Assembly: GCA_017305835.1 (NCBI GenBank)
Contig: JAFKJY010000084.1
Location: 1 to 39,144, forward strand
DNA from: Hyphomicrobiales bacterium
Lineage (GTDB): Bacteria; Pseudomonadota; Alphaproteobacteria; Rhizobiales; Rhizobiaceae
DNA: 39,144 nt
Direction: 5' to 3'
Shown: one piece after another, positions 24,223-33,350 of the stretch
Position numbering within the stretch: the first letter of the stretch is position 1
Layout: each line of letters opens with the position of its first letter
Made by a program: the position numbers and the translations under genes
The notes under the pieces: model-generated
The model's input: the letters and a program-made list of their open reading frames with translations, nothing else
Database searches by the model: none
Told to the model about the DNA's origin: nothing

Positions 24223-25758
24223 ATGGTCTCGCGCGTGCGCACGGTCGCGTTCCAGGGCATCGAGGCGGTGCCGGTCGACGTGCAGGTGATGGTGGCGCCG
24301 GGCAAGGTCGGCATGCAGATCGTCGGCCTGCCGGACAAGGCGGTGGCCGAGAGCCGCGAGCGCGTGCAGGCCGCGCTCCACGCCTCGGGCCTGTCGATGC
24401 CGGCAAAAAAGGTGACCGTCAATCTCGCGCCCGCAGACCTGCCCAAGGAGGGCAGCCATTATGACCTGCCGATCGCGCTCGGGCTGATGGCCGCGCTCGG
24501 CGCCATCCCCGGCGACCAGCTCGCAGACTATGTGGTGCTGGGCGAATTGTCGCTCGACGGCACCATCGCGCCCGTCGCCGGCGCGCTGCCGGCCGCGATC
24601 GGGGCGAATGCCGACGGCAAGGGGCTGATCTGCCCGCATGGCTGCGGCTCGGAAGCCGCCTGGGCCGGCGCCGGGATCGACATCCTCGCGCCGCGCAGCC
24701 TGATCGCGGTCGCCAACCATTTCCGCGGCACGCAGGTCCTGTCGCGCCCCGAGCCGGCGGTGCGGCAGGCGGGCGCCGCGCTGCCGGATCTCGCCGAGAT
24801 CAAGGGCCAGGAGAGCGCGAGAAGGGCGCTGGAGGTGGCCGCGGCCGGCGGCCACAACCTGCTGATGGTCGGCCCGCCCGGCTCCGGCAAGTCGATGCTG
24901 GCGCAGCGCCTGCCCTCCATCCTGCCGCCGCTCGGCCCCCGCGAACTGCTCGAGGTCTCGATGGTCGCCTCGATCGCCGGAGAGCTGGCCGACGGCCGGC
25001 TTTCCGACCGCCGCCCCTTCCGCGCGCCGCACCATTCGGCCTCGATGGCGGCGATGGTCGGCGGCGGCCTGCGGGTGAAGCCCGGCGAGGTGTCGCTCGC
25101 CCATTGCGGCGTGCTCTTCCTCGACGAGCTGCCCGAGTTCCAGCCTTCGGTGCTCGATTCGCTGCGCCAGCCGATGGAGGGTGGCGAGGCGGTGCTCGCG
25201 CGCGCCAACCACCGCGTCGTCTATCCGGCCCGCTTCCAGCTCGTCGCGGCGATGAATCCGTGCCGCTGCGGCATGGCCGGCGAGCCGGGCCATCGCTGCC
25301 TGCGCGGCCCGCGCTGCGTCGTCGACTACCAGGCGCGCATCTCCGGCCCGCTGCTCGACCGCATCGACCTGCGCGTCGACGTTCCCGCCGTCAGCGCCGG
25401 CGACCTGATCCGGCCCGGCCGCGCGGAAGCCAGCGCGGCGGTCGCCGCCCGGGTCGCCCGCGCCCGCGACGCCCAGCGGGAGCGCCACGCGGCGCTCGGC
25501 CTGCCGGCGGAGGCGACCAACGCGCATCTGTCGAACACGGCGGTCGAGCGGGTCGCCGCGCCCGACGCGGCGGGTGCCGCGCTGCTCGCCGATGCCAGCG
25601 AGAAGCTCGGCTTCTCGGCGCGGGCCTACCACCGGGTGCTCAAGGTGGCGCGCACGCTGGCCGACCTCGACGGCGCCGGCACGGTCGGCCGCATCCACCT
25701 GGCGGAAGCCATCTCCTACCGCATGGTCGGCGAGCGCCTGGCCGCGCAGGCGGCCTGA
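24223..25758 (+). CDS. comM: YifB/ComM family Mg-chelatase-like AAA+ ATPase
   Basis: The product is 511 residues, the full family length. The N-terminal Lon-like domain (about 1-170) has the usual start RTVAFQGIEAVPVDVQV, KVTVNLAPADLPKEGSHYDL and ELSLDGTIAPVAGALP. The AAA+ part has Walker A GPPGSGKSM, Walker B GVLFLDELPEF, and the cysteine cluster MNPCRCGMAGEP typical of the family. A C-terminal Mg-chelatase domain ends SYRMVGERLA. In naturally competent bacteria ComM is a helicase aiding branch migration during transformation, but it is widespread in non-competent species. It lies 158 bp downstream of gshB. Confidence 0.93.
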   Translation: MVSRVRTVAFQGIEAVPVDVQVMVAPGKVGMQIVGLPDKAVAESRERVQAALHASGLSMPAKKVTVNLAPADLPKEGSHYDLPIALGLMAALGAIPGDQLADYVVLGELSLDGTIAPVAGALPAAIGANADGKGLICPHGCGSEAAWAGAGIDILAPRSLIAVANHFRGTQVLSRPEPAVRQAGAALPDLAEIKGQESARRALEVAAAGGHNLLMVGPPGSGKSMLAQRLPSILPPLGPRELLEVSMVASIAGELADGRLSDRRPFRAPHHSASMAAMVGGGLRVKPGEVSLAHCGVLFLDELPEFQPSVLDSLRQPMEGGEAVLARANHRVVYPARFQLVAAMNPCRCGMAGEPGHRCLRGPRCVVDYQARISGPLLDRIDLRVDVPAVSAGDLIRPGRAEASAAVAARVARARDAQRERHAALGLPAEATNAHLSNTAVERVAAPDAAGAALLADASEKLGFSARAYHRVLKVARTLADLDGAGTVGRIHLAEAISYRMVGERLAAQAA

Positions 25759-25931
25759 GCGGCCGGCGGATGGAGAGCGGCAGATCGAACGCGATGGTCG
25801 AACGGCCGGGGGCGCATCAGGCACGGTTCCGTGCCGCAATGTCGGTGGATCGCGCAGGATGAGGCCCGGCCGGGCGGAGGAAGACGGTTCGTCGGGATAA
25901 GCGGCGGCGACGCGACACCGCCAAGACGGCG

Positions 25932-26549
25932 CTACTTCAGCGAGCCGACCAGCGTGTTGTTGTCCTCGATCAGGCTGACCCAGCGGCCGGTGTTGTAGCT
26001 AGCCTGGCGCTTGAGGAACTTGTAGCCCGTCTCGCGCCAGGGCTTCACCTTGTCGGACAGGTTGTCGAGGATGAAGTCGCCCTTGTCGGAGCGCAGGGTC
26101 AGCACAGCATGGCCCTCGCCGTCCGGCTTGCGCACGACGGTCAGCAGCAGGTTGGCGAGCGAGATGCCTTTCTCGTTGAGCAGGCGGCGCTTCAGCAGCG
26201 CGTAGTCCTCGCAGTCGCCCTTGCCGTTGTCGGGATAGGTCCAGACCTCGTCGAGGCCGTAATTGTCGATGTCGTTGGTCGGCTTGATCGCCTTGTTGAC
26301 GTCGATGTTGACCGCCGTCACCAGCGTCCACTCCGCGTCGGTCATCGCGAGCACGCTGGTGTCGCTCGGCCGGATCGCGCATTCGGCCGGATTGGCCTTG
26401 CAGAACTCGTAGTGCCCGATCGGCTGCGAGGTCTGCCGGCCCACCGCCATCGAATCGGCGGCCGCCTTGCCCTGTCCGGTCGCGGCCAGCAGCACCAGCG
26501 TCAGAGCCGCGCCGAGACGCGCGCACAAGGCCCCCCTGCCGAAATCCAT
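25932..26549 (-). CDS. Bacterial transglutaminase-like cysteine peptidase (BTLCP, COG3672)
   Basis: The product is 205 residues. The ATG at 26549 is chosen over an upstream TTG because it gives a clean signal peptide (hydrophobic stretch LGAALTLVLLAATG, cleavage near residue 31). The mature protein has HYEFCKANPAECAIR, then the catalytic Cys in GKGDCEDYALLKRRLL, His in GEGHAVLTLRS and Asp in FILDNLSDKV, so the Cys-His-Asp triad is complete. Relatives such as LapG cleave c-di-GMP-controlled adhesins, but this short periplasmic rhizobial type has no known substrate, and no LapD or large adhesin gene is adjacent. Confidence 0.85.
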   Translation of the reverse strand: MDFGRGALCARLGAALTLVLLAATGQGKAAADSMAVGRQTSQPIGHYEFCKANPAECAIRPSDTSVLAMTDAEWTLVTAVNIDVNKAIKPTNDIDNYGLDEVWTYPDNGKGDCEDYALLKRRLLNEKGISLANLLLTVVRKPDGEGHAVLTLRSDKGDFILDNLSDKVKPWRETGYKFLKRQASYNTGRWVSLIEDNNTLVGSLK

Positions 26550-26707
26550 CCGCGCCCGATCCCCGATCCGCCGTTCTGCTTCGTTAAGCAAAGGTTAAAG
26601 TGCGGATCTGAGGAAAGTCAATTCACGCCGCCGTGCGAAGCGCCGGCATGGTTACCCGGCGCCGGCCGACTGTGGCCGATAGCGCACAGAATGGGGCGCC
26701 GGCCGGC

Positions 26708-27985
26708 TCAGGCCTTGGGGGAGGGGACGACGCGCGCCTTGGCCGGCTGGCCCGCGGCCTTGCCGTGCGACTTCATGAAGTCGCTGATTCGCGGCACGAT
26801 CTCTGAGCGGAAGCGCGAGCCGTTGAAGACGCCGTAGTGGCCGACCGCCGGCTGCAGGTAGTGCGCCCGCCGCGCGTCCGGGATGTTGACGCACAGATCG
26901 TGCGCGGCCTGGGTCTGGCCGACGCCCGAAATGTCGTCGTTCTCGCCCTCGACCGTCAGCAGCGCGGTGTTGCGGACGGCGGCGAGGTCGACCGGCTCGC
27001 CGCGATGGCGCATCTGGCCCTTCGGCATGGCGTGACGCACGAACACGGTCTCGACCGTCTGCAGGTAGAACTCCGCCGTCAGGTCCATCACCGCCAGGTA
27101 CTCGTCGTAGAACTCGCGGTGCTTCTCGGCCGGCTCGCCGTCGTTCTTGACGAGGTGCAGGAAGAAGTCCTTGTGGGCGATGATGTGGCGGTCGAGGTTC
27201 ATGCTCATGAACCCGGAGAGCTGCAGGAAGCCCGGATAGACGTCGCGGCCGAAGCCGGGATGCGGCCACGGCACCGGCATGACGACGTTGTCGCGGAACC
27301 AGTCGATGCCCTTCTCCTCGGCCAGCAGGTTGACGGCGGTCGGGTTGCGGCGCGTGTCGATCGGGCCGCCCATCAGCGTCATCGTCGAGGGTGCGCAGGG
27401 ATCGCCGCGCTTCTCCATCACCGCGACCGCCGCGAGCACCGGCACCGAGGGCTGGCAGACCGCCACCACATGCGTGTCCGGGCCGAGCCGGTGCAGCATC
27501 TCGATCACGTAGTCGATATAGTCGTCGAGGTCGAAGCGGCCTTCCGACAGAGGCACCGTGCGGGCGTCCGCCCAGTCGGTGATGTAGACCTCGGCCTTCG
27601 GCAGGAAGGCCTCGACGGTGCCGCGCAGCAGCGTCGCGTAGTGGCCCGACATCGGCGCCACGATCAGCATCTTCGGGTCGGGCCGGCGCCCGGCCGGCAG
27701 GCCGCGCTCGAAATGGATCAGGTCGCAGAAGGGCTTCGACCAGGCCACCTTCTCCTGCACCGGGACCGGCTGGAAGTCGACGCGCGTCTCGGTCAAGCCG
27801 AACGAAGGCTTGCCGTAGCGCCGCGTCGTACGCTCGAACAGCTCGGCCGCGCCCGCCACCGAGCGGCCGAAGGTCGTCCGGGCCACGGGGTTGAGCGGAT
27901 GGGTGTAGAAGAGGTGGACGGCGTCGGCGAAGGCCCGGTAGGGCTGCAGCGCCGCATGGTTCAGTTCGTAAAGCTGGTAGAACAT
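26708..27985 (-). CDS. phaZ: Intracellular polyhydroxyalkanoate depolymerase
   Basis: The product is 425 residues. The start at 27985 gives the family N-terminus MFYQLYELNHAALQPYR. The nucleophile lies in VCQPSVPVLA, a lipase-like box with Cys in place of Ser, as in intracellular PHB depolymerases of the Ralstonia PhaZ1 type. The remaining triad residues are likely Asp in VEGENDDISG and His in VGHYGVFNGSRF near the C-terminus. There is no signal peptide. It breaks down stored PHB granules to hydroxybutyrate. It is a single gene, upstream of the BTLCP gene with a 158-bp gap. Confidence 0.9.
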   Translation of the reverse strand: MFYQLYELNHAALQPYRAFADAVHLFYTHPLNPVARTTFGRSVAGAAELFERTTRRYGKPSFGLTETRVDFQPVPVQEKVAWSKPFCDLIHFERGLPAGRRPDPKMLIVAPMSGHYATLLRGTVEAFLPKAEVYITDWADARTVPLSEGRFDLDDYIDYVIEMLHRLGPDTHVVAVCQPSVPVLAAVAVMEKRGDPCAPSTMTLMGGPIDTRRNPTAVNLLAEEKGIDWFRDNVVMPVPWPHPGFGRDVYPGFLQLSGFMSMNLDRHIIAHKDFFLHLVKNDGEPAEKHREFYDEYLAVMDLTAEFYLQTVETVFVRHAMPKGQMRHRGEPVDLAAVRNTALLTVEGENDDISGVGQTQAAHDLCVNIPDARRAHYLQPAVGHYGVFNGSRFRSEIVPRISDFMKSHGKAAGQPAKARVVPSPKA

Positions 27986-28177
27986 CAATACCCCGCACCG
28001 CCTCGGCCGACAGGACTGTCGGTGCCGGTCGGGGCATTTTGTCACGCGCAGGCTAGCAGCGTTTTGCTGCGACGCAACATGTTTCGCGCGACGTTGCGGA
28101 AGCCATGCTGCGCCCGAACCGTTGACAATCCGTTGGGGCGAAAGGCCGGCGCGGGGCGCCGGCAGGCGGGAAGCCGG

Positions 28178-28468
28178 CTACTCGGCGCCTTCGACGATCA
28201 CCATCTCGGCGTCGGCCACGGTGATGCGGATCGCCTTGGCGGCCTGGTACTCGGCCGAATTGTAGCAGTCGAGGGCCGCCTGCATCGACGGGAACTCGAT
28301 CACCACGTTGCGGCCGCGCCCCTTGCCCTCCATCGCCTGCCACTTGCCGCCGCGCGCGAGGAACTTCGCGCCGTGGCGCTCGAAGGCCGGCTTCGCCGTG
28401 GCGACGTAGTCCTTGTAGCGCTCGGGGTCGCGCACATCGACATGCGCGATCCAGTATCCCTTTGCCAT
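28178..28468 (-). CDS. DUF1330 domain-containing protein
   Basis: The product is 96 residues, starting MAKGYWIAHVDVRDPERYKD, the standard opening of the DUF1330 family of dimeric ferredoxin-like alpha-beta-barrel proteins. VVIEFPSMQAALDCYNSAEY is the other hallmark. A strong ribosome binding site (GGGAGGAA) precedes the ATG. Members are small cytosolic proteins of unknown function, perhaps with monooxygenase-like or ligand-binding roles. It lies 28 bp downstream of pyrF and probably shares its transcript. Confidence 0.9.
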   Translation of the reverse strand: MAKGYWIAHVDVRDPERYKDYVATAKPAFERHGAKFLARGGKWQAMEGKGRGRNVVIEFPSMQAALDCYNSAEYQAAKAIRITVADAEMVIVEGAE

Positions 28469-28496
28469 CTCGTTCCTCCCTCTCCGTCCTTTTCGT

Positions 28497-29198
28497 TCAG
28501 GCCGCGGCCATCTCGGCGAGGATCGCGCGCGCCGCGGCGAGCCGGTCGCTAGCAGCCACGACCGGGCGGGCCACCACCAGGTGGCTGGCACCGGCGGCCA
28601 GCGCGTCGGCCGGCGTCATCACCCGCTTCTGGTCGCCATGTGCCGCACCGGCCGGGCGGATGCCGGGCGTCACCACCGCCATGTCCGGCCCGACGATGCG
28701 GCGCACGGCCAAGGCCTCGGATGCGGAACAGACAATACCGCCCATGCCGGCGGCCAGCGCCTGCTCGGCGCGGCGCAGCACCAGCGTGTGCGGGTCGTAT
28801 TCGTAGCCGGCGTCGATCACGTCCTGCTCGTCCATCGAGGTCAGCACCGTCACCGCCAGCAGGCACAGGTCCGAGCCGCGCGCGGCCTCGACCGCGGCGC
28901 GCATCGCCTTCGGATAGGCGTGGATCGTCAGCATGCTGACGCCCATCCCGACGATTGCTTCGACGCCCTTGGCCACCGTGTTGTCGATGTCGAGCAGCTT
29001 CATGTCGAGGAAGATCTTCTTGCCGTCGGCGGCGAGCTCGCGGGCCAGCTCCAGCCCGCCGGCGAAGGCGAGCTGGTAGCCGATCTTGTAGAAGGTGACC
29101 GCATCGCCCAGCGTCGCCACCACCGCCCGCGCCTCCGCGATGGTGGGCACGTCCAGCCCGACGATCAGCCTGTCCCGCGCTGGTCCGCCTGCATTCAT
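28497..29198 (-). CDS. pyrF: Orotidine 5'-phosphate decarboxylase
   Basis: The product is 233 residues, standard for PyrF. It catalyses the last step of UMP synthesis. The family signature is [16 protein letters not shown] (catalytic Asp/Lys charged array). Other motifs are [43 protein letters not shown] and [10 protein letters not shown] (phosphate-binding end). The start ATG overlaps the FMN reductase stop, and GGAGG-like purines lie upstream. The order FMN reductase, pyrF, DUF1330 looks like one operon. Confidence 0.95.
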   Translation of the reverse strand: MNAGGPARDRLIVGLDVPTIAEARAVVATLGDAVTFYKIGYQLAFAGGLELARELAADGKKIFLDMKLLDIDNTVAKGVEAIVGMGVSMLTIHAYPKAMRAAVEAARGSDLCLLAVTVLTSMDEQDVIDAGYEYDPHTLVLRRAEQALAAGMGGIVCSASEALAVRRIVGPDMAVVTPGIRPAGAAHGDQKRVMTPADALAAGASHLVVARPVVAASDRLAAARAILAEMAAA

Positions 29199-29785
29199 CC
29201 TTCCGCCCTCCTCGACAGGGTGCGCGCCATGCCGATCAGGCTCTCGCATACCCGCTTCATCGACTTCGCGTGCCGCTCCTCGCGGAAATTGCCGTCCTCG
29301 TCGAAGGCTTCCTTGCCGTAGGGGATCGAGCATTGCGGCGAGATCACCTCCATCTGGATGTGCGACAGCACGGCGCGCAGGTGGCCGGCGCTGCGGATGC
29401 CGGCGAAATGGCCGTCGGAGGACGAGCAGATAGCGACCAGCCGGCCCGGCAGCGGCCGCAGCGGCTTGCCGCCGTCGCTCTTGACGCGGCTGATCCAGTC
29501 GATCGTGTTCTTCACCAGCGGCGGCATCGAGCCGTTGTATTCCGGCGTGGCGATCAGGATGCCGTCATGGGCGGCGAACAGCCGCGCCAACCGGACTGCG
29601 TTCTCCGGCACGCCCTTCTCGCGCTCCAGGTCCTCGTCCATGATCGGCAGCGGATAATCGGCGAGCGAGATGCGGGTCACCTCGGCGCCGCCGAGCGCCA
29701 GCTCGCGCTGGGCGACGTCGGCCGTCTTGCCCGAATAGGCGCCGGACCGGGTCGATCCGGCGAAGACGAGGATTCTTGGCGTCAT
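29195..29785 (-). CDS. NADPH-dependent FMN reductase family protein
   Basis: The product is 196 residues with a flavodoxin-like fold: [20 protein letters not shown] at the N-terminus binds the FMN phosphate, and [20 protein letters not shown] is the diagnostic family motif. It is cytosolic and is expected to reduce FMN, quinones or azo compounds with NADPH. The physiological substrate cannot be told from sequence. It is the first gene of a run with pyrF and DUF1330, whose start overlaps its stop. Confidence 0.88.
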   Translation of the reverse strand: MTPRILVFAGSTRSGAYSGKTADVAQRELALGGAEVTRISLADYPLPIMDEDLEREKGVPENAVRLARLFAAHDGILIATPEYNGSMPPLVKNTIDWISRVKSDGGKPLRPLPGRLVAICSSSDGHFAGIRSAGHLRAVLSHIQMEVISPQCSIPYGKEAFDEDGNFREERHAKSMKRVCESLIGMARTLSRRAEG

Positions 29786-29858
29786 GCTTCGCGCGCTCCC
29801 TCACAGGCTCCTGCGGCTATAGGACAAGCCGGCGGCAAGAGGAAGAACGGCTTTCGGC

Positions 29859-30467
29859 TCAGCCGTGGCGGGGACGCGAATAGATCCACAACGTGGTCGG
29901 CGGGATGTTGCGGATGACGAAGTCGAGCTTTTTCACCTCGTAGTTGCCGCCGCCGGGCGGCACCGGCGAGCGCGGCCCGTAGGTGAGCTGCACGATCGGC
30001 CGGCCGGCGGGAATGCGGTCGAGTATGTCCTCGACATAGGCGATGCGCCGGGGCGTCGGGAAGTTGAGCAGCGGCACGCCCGACACCACGCTGTCGAAGG
30101 TCAGGTCCTTGTGCGCGCCGAGCGTGGCGTCGAGGTCGAAGGCGTCGCCTTGGATGAAATTGACGCCCGGATAGTCGCGGCGCAGGAAGCGGACGAAATC
30201 CTCCGAATATTCGATCGAGTAGAGGTTTTCGGGCGCCACGCCGCGCTCGAGGATCGCCCTGGTGATGACGCCGGTGCCGGGTCCGAGCTCGAGCACGGGC
30301 AGGCCCGAGGCGGGGTTGACGACCGAGGCCATGCGCCGCGCCGTGACCGAGCTCGTCGGCAGAATGGCGCCGACGGCCTTCGGCTTGTCGACCCAGCCCT
30401 TCAGGAACCGCAGCTCCTCGTCGAAACGTTCGCTGATTGCCTTGCGCAGGGCGTGACGGGCGCTCAT
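29859..30467 (-). CDS. pmtA: Phosphatidylethanolamine N-methyltransferase, rhizobial type
   Basis: The product is 202 residues from the ATG at 30467, where AAGGA is 6-7 nt upstream. The SAM-binding motif is VLELGPGTGVITRAILERG, followed by YSIEYSEDFVRFLRRDYP, the acidic post-motif GDAFDLDA, SGVPLLNFPTP, and the C-terminal IPPTTLWIYSRP. This is the Sinorhizobium-type PmtA pattern, which resembles rRNA adenine dimethylases, so a KsgA-like function is the main alternative. PmtA methylates PE to phosphatidylcholine at the membrane surface. It lies 99 bp downstream of dnaJ. The nearby plcP-btaAB operon acts on the same lipid pool. Confidence 0.75.
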   Translation of the reverse strand: MSARHALRKAISERFDEELRFLKGWVDKPKAVGAILPTSSVTARRMASVVNPASGLPVLELGPGTGVITRAILERGVAPENLYSIEYSEDFVRFLRRDYPGVNFIQGDAFDLDATLGAHKDLTFDSVVSGVPLLNFPTPRRIAYVEDILDRIPAGRPIVQLTYGPRSPVPPGGGNYEVKKLDFVIRNIPPTTLWIYSRPRHG

Positions 30468-30566
30468 CGGCATTCCTTTCGCCTTCCGGGCCGGCAGAAG
30501 GCGGCCGCGATGCTTTCTTACGTCCTGACGCAGCGGAAACAAGGCGAAGGCATGGCGATCGCGCGG

Positions 30567-31700
30567 CTATTCACCGAAGGATTCGAAAAAATCCTTCATG
30601 CGGCTGAAGAACCCGCTCGACTGCGGGCTGTTCTCGGTCGAGGAGAGCTGCTCGAATTCCTCCAGCAGCTCGCGCTGGCGCTTCGACAGGTTCTGCGGCG
30701 TCTCGACCGCCACCTGGATGTAGAGGTCGCCCATCTGCGGCTGGCGCAGCACCGGCATGCCCTTGCCCTTGAGGCGGAACTGGCGACCGTTCTGCGTGCC
30801 TTCCGGCACCTTGACGCGCGTCTGCGTGCCGTCGAGCGAGGTTACCTCGAACTGGCCGCCGAGCGCGGCGGTGGTCATGGAGATCGGCACCTTGCAGTAG
30901 AGGTCGGCGCCGTCGCGCTGGAACAGCTCGTGCGGCTTGACCGACAGGAAGATGTAGAGGTCGCCGGCCGGCCCGCTGCGCTGGCCCGCCTCGCCCTCGC
31001 CGGCGAGCCGGATGCGGGTGCCGTCCTCGATGCCGGCGGGGATGTTCACCGAGAGCGCCCGCTCCTCGGTCGTCCGGCCCTGGCCGGCGCATTTCGGACA
31101 GGGGTCCTTGATCGTCTGGCCGCGCCCGCCGCATTGCGGGCATGTGCGCTCGATCGAGAAGAAGCCCTGGCTCGCCCGCACCCGCCCCGAGCCGGAGCAC
31201 ATGGCGCAGGTTGTCGGCTGCGTGCCGGGCTTGGCGCCCGAGCCGGAGCATTCGTCGCAGGTCACCGCGGTCGGCACGCGGATCTGCGCGGTGCGGCCGC
31301 TGAAGGCCTCCTCCAGCGTGATCTCCATGTTGTAGCGCAGGTCGGCGCCGCGCTCGCGCCCGCCCGACGAGCGGCGCCGGCCGCCGCCCATGATGTCGCC
31401 GAATATGTCCTCGAAGATGTCGGCGAAGCCGCCCGCGCCCGAGAACGGATGGCCGCCGCCCGCGCCCATGCCCTGCTCGAAGGCGGCGTGGCCGAAACGG
31501 TCGTAGGCGGCGCGCTTCTGCGGGTCCTTCAGCACCTCGTAGGCGAGGTTGATCTCCTTGAAGCGGATTTCCGCCTCGGCGTTGCCCGGATTGCGGTCGG
31601 GGTGGAACTGCATGGCGAGCTTGCGGAAAGCCGCCTTGAGAACCTTCTCGTCGGCGCCCCGTTCGACGCCGAGCGTTTCGTAAAAGTCCGCCTTCGACAA
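30567..31700 (-). CDS. dnaJ: Chaperone DnaJ
   Basis: The product is 377 residues and complete. The J domain starts [20 protein letters not shown] with the HPD motif in [10 protein letters not shown] Gly/Phe-rich linker follows (about 76-110). Four zinc-binding repeats are intact: [32 protein letters not shown]. The C-terminal peptide-binding domain has [20 protein letters not shown]. It stimulates DnaK ATPase. Unlike the common dnaK-dnaJ arrangement, 3.9 kb with unrelated genes separates them here, so dnaJ needs its own promoter. Confidence 0.97.
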   Translation of the reverse strand: MSKADFYETLGVERGADEKVLKAAFRKLAMQFHPDRNPGNAEAEIRFKEINLAYEVLKDPQKRAAYDRFGHAAFEQGMGAGGGHPFSGAGGFADIFEDIFGDIMGGGRRRSSGGRERGADLRYNMEITLEEAFSGRTAQIRVPTAVTCDECSGSGAKPGTQPTTCAMCSGSGRVRASQGFFSIERTCPQCGGRGQTIKDPCPKCAGQGRTTEERALSVNIPAGIEDGTRIRLAGEGEAGQRSGPAGDLYIFLSVKPHELFQRDGADLYCKVPISMTTAALGGQFEVTSLDGTQTRVKVPEGTQNGRQFRLKGKGMPVLRQPQMGDLYIQVAVETPQNLSKRQRELLEEFEQLSSTENSPQSSGFFSRMKDFFESFGE

Positions 31701-31876
31701 GAATACCTTCTCCGAAACCGCGAGCCGGCCACCCGGCAGTCCGCCGTGCCGGCTGAAAGCCTGTGCCCCAGATGGCGATTCGCGCGCCCCCGCGCAAGAT
31801 GGGAAAGGTCAATAGCAGGCCGCGCGCGCAAGGCAAAATCGTTCCTCGCGCTGTCCTGCTTGTCAGGCGCGTCGGC

Positions 31877-31906
31877 TTGACCTGATAATACTTGACTATG
31901 ATAGTC
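31877..31906 (+). promoter_or_regulatory. Promoter with a palindromic operator before the alpha/beta hydrolase
   Basis: A -35-like TTGACC (31877-31882) is followed 17 bp later by a weak -10 (GATAGT). Overlapping the -10 is the perfect palindrome GACTAT-G-ATAGTC (31894-31906). This AT-rich island ends 5 bp before the hydrolase ATG and looks like a repressor site for that gene. Confidence 0.5.
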
Positions 31907-31911
31907 TACTT

Positions 31912-32670
31912 ATGTCGGACGATCCTGAGGCCGGGAAGATGAAGCTGCCGCGCCACCTCCTGCTGGGGAAGGGCGGACCGAGCATCGTGCTGCTCAACGG
32001 CGCCGGTGCGCGGCTGGGCTACTGGGACCGGGTGCAGCCGGGCCTAGCGGCGATGGCGGCGACGCTCGCCTACGACCGCCGCGTGCCCGAAGACCCCTCC
32101 CGCCCCGATTTCGGCGCCGCCACGGTGCGCGAGCTGCGCGGCCTCGCAGCCGCCCTCGGCCTCGCGCCGCCCTTCCTGCTGGTCGCCCATTCGATGGGCG
32201 GCCTCTACGCCAACCTGCATGCGCGCATGTTCCCTCGCGAGGTCGCGGGCGTCGTGCTGGTCGATTCCACCCATCCCGAGCAGGAGCGGCGCTTCGCGCC
32301 CGGCGCCAACCTGTCCACGCGCGGCCTGCGCGCGGCGGTGGCGCTGTGGGACCGGCTGCTCGGCCCCGGCGCCATGACCGAGGTGGTGCGCATCGAGGCG
32401 ATCGCCGAGGAGATACGGCGCGCGCCGGCCTTCCCGGCCGTTCCGCTGACGGTGGTGACCGCCGGCATCGCGCCGCCGCGCTGGCAGGTGCCGGCGCATC
32501 TGTGGGAGATCCATCTCGACAACCAGCGCGAGCTCGCCGCGCTGTCGCCGCTGGGGCGGCAGGTGATGGCCGAGCGCTCCAACCACTACGTGCCGAAACG
32601 CCAGCCGGAGATCGTCGTCGAGGCGGTGCGGGAGATGGTGTCAGGCCTGCGCGGGGACGCTCGCGGCTGA
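31912..32670 (+). CDS. Alpha/beta hydrolase
   Basis: The product is 252 residues. It has the alpha/beta hydrolase order: oxyanion region (IVLLNGAGARLGYWDRV), nucleophile elbow in VAHSMGGLYANLHA (Ser), VVLVDSTHPEQE, and a late His in SNHYVPKRQPEIV. The substrate is unknown. The first ATG has no Shine-Dalgarno sequence; the ATG at 31939 (MKLPRHLLL) is an alternative. It is cytosolic. It is divergent from dnaJ and convergent with btaB, with 11 bp between stops. A palindrome at its promoter suggests single-gene control by a repressor encoded elsewhere. Confidence 0.8.
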   Translation: MSDDPEAGKMKLPRHLLLGKGGPSIVLLNGAGARLGYWDRVQPGLAAMAATLAYDRRVPEDPSRPDFGAATVRELRGLAAALGLAPPFLLVAHSMGGLYANLHARMFPREVAGVVLVDSTHPEQERRFAPGANLSTRGLRAAVALWDRLLGPGAMTEVVRIEAIAEEIRRAPAFPAVPLTVVTAGIAPPRWQVPAHLWEIHLDNQRELAALSPLGRQVMAERSNHYVPKRQPEIVVEAVREMVSGLRGDARG

Positions 32671-32691
32671 GGCGCCGCGACTCACGGCGCC
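32671..32691. terminator. Hairpin between convergent hydrolase and btaB genes
   Basis: GGCGCCG (32671-32677) and CGGCGCC (32685-32691) form 7-bp arms with a 7-nt loop that contains the btaB stop codon. It could work in both directions, but there is no T-run. Confidence 0.35.
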
Positions 32692-33350
32692 CGCACCACC
32701 GAGATCCAGGAATAGCCCCGGTGCAGCCGCTGCTCGCGCGCGGTGCCGCCGAGCGACGAGGCGAGGCTGGACGCCACCTCGAACAGGTCGGGCCTCGGCG
32801 TCACATGGTACCAGCCGAGCCAGCGGTACATGGCCGTCCGCGTCCAGCCGGGCAGTTCGGCCATATCGCCGAAATCGGCGACATGCAGCTCGCCGCCCGG
32901 CGCCAGCCGCCGCACGGCATGCGCCATCACGGCCCGCCATTGCGGGATCATCGAGGCCGCATAGGAGATGAAGATGCGTTCGTAGCTGTCCTGCCGGAAC
33001 GCCCGCCTCGGGTCGAAGGCGGCGGCGTCCGCATGGGCGAGCCGCACCCGGCCCGCCAGCCCCGCCCGCTCGACCGCCTGGCCGGCCGCAGCCAGCATCT
33101 CGGTGGAGATGTCGATGCCGTGGAAGCGGGCCCCGGGATAGCGCTGTGCCGCCAGCACCAGGTTGCGCCCGGTGCCGCAGCCGATCTCCAGCACGGTCGC
33201 GCCCTCCGGCGGGGCGAGCCCGGCGATCAGCGGGTCGCGGCCGAGAAGGTAGTATTTGCGCGTCGCGTCATAAAAACCCCAGCGCCGCTGCCAGCGGTAG
33301 ACGCGGTTCATCAGGGCCGCGTGGTCGAGCCCGTCGGCCATGGCGGTCAT
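32682..33350 (-). CDS. btaB: Betaine-lipid N-methyltransferase BtaB
   Basis: The product is 222 residues. The SAM-binding motif is VLEIGCGTGRNLVLAAQRYP, followed by FHGIDISTEMLAAAG and LAPGGELHVADFGDM. The N-terminal DHAALMNRVYRWQRRWGFYD and RKYYLLGRD are typical of BtaB. It adds three methyl groups to diacylglyceryl-homoserine to give DGTS, a phosphorus-free membrane lipid. Its ATG overlaps the btaA stop (ATGA). A second in-frame ATG at 33341 is possible. The pairing with btaA makes the assignment stronger than the sequence alone. Confidence 0.88.
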   Translation of the reverse strand: MTAMADGLDHAALMNRVYRWQRRWGFYDATRKYYLLGRDPLIAGLAPPEGATVLEIGCGTGRNLVLAAQRYPGARFHGIDISTEMLAAAGQAVERAGLAGRVRLAHADAAAFDPRRAFRQDSYERIFISYAASMIPQWRAVMAHAVRRLAPGGELHVADFGDMAELPGWTRTAMYRWLGWYHVTPRPDLFEVASSLASSLGGTAREQRLHRGYSWISVVRAP

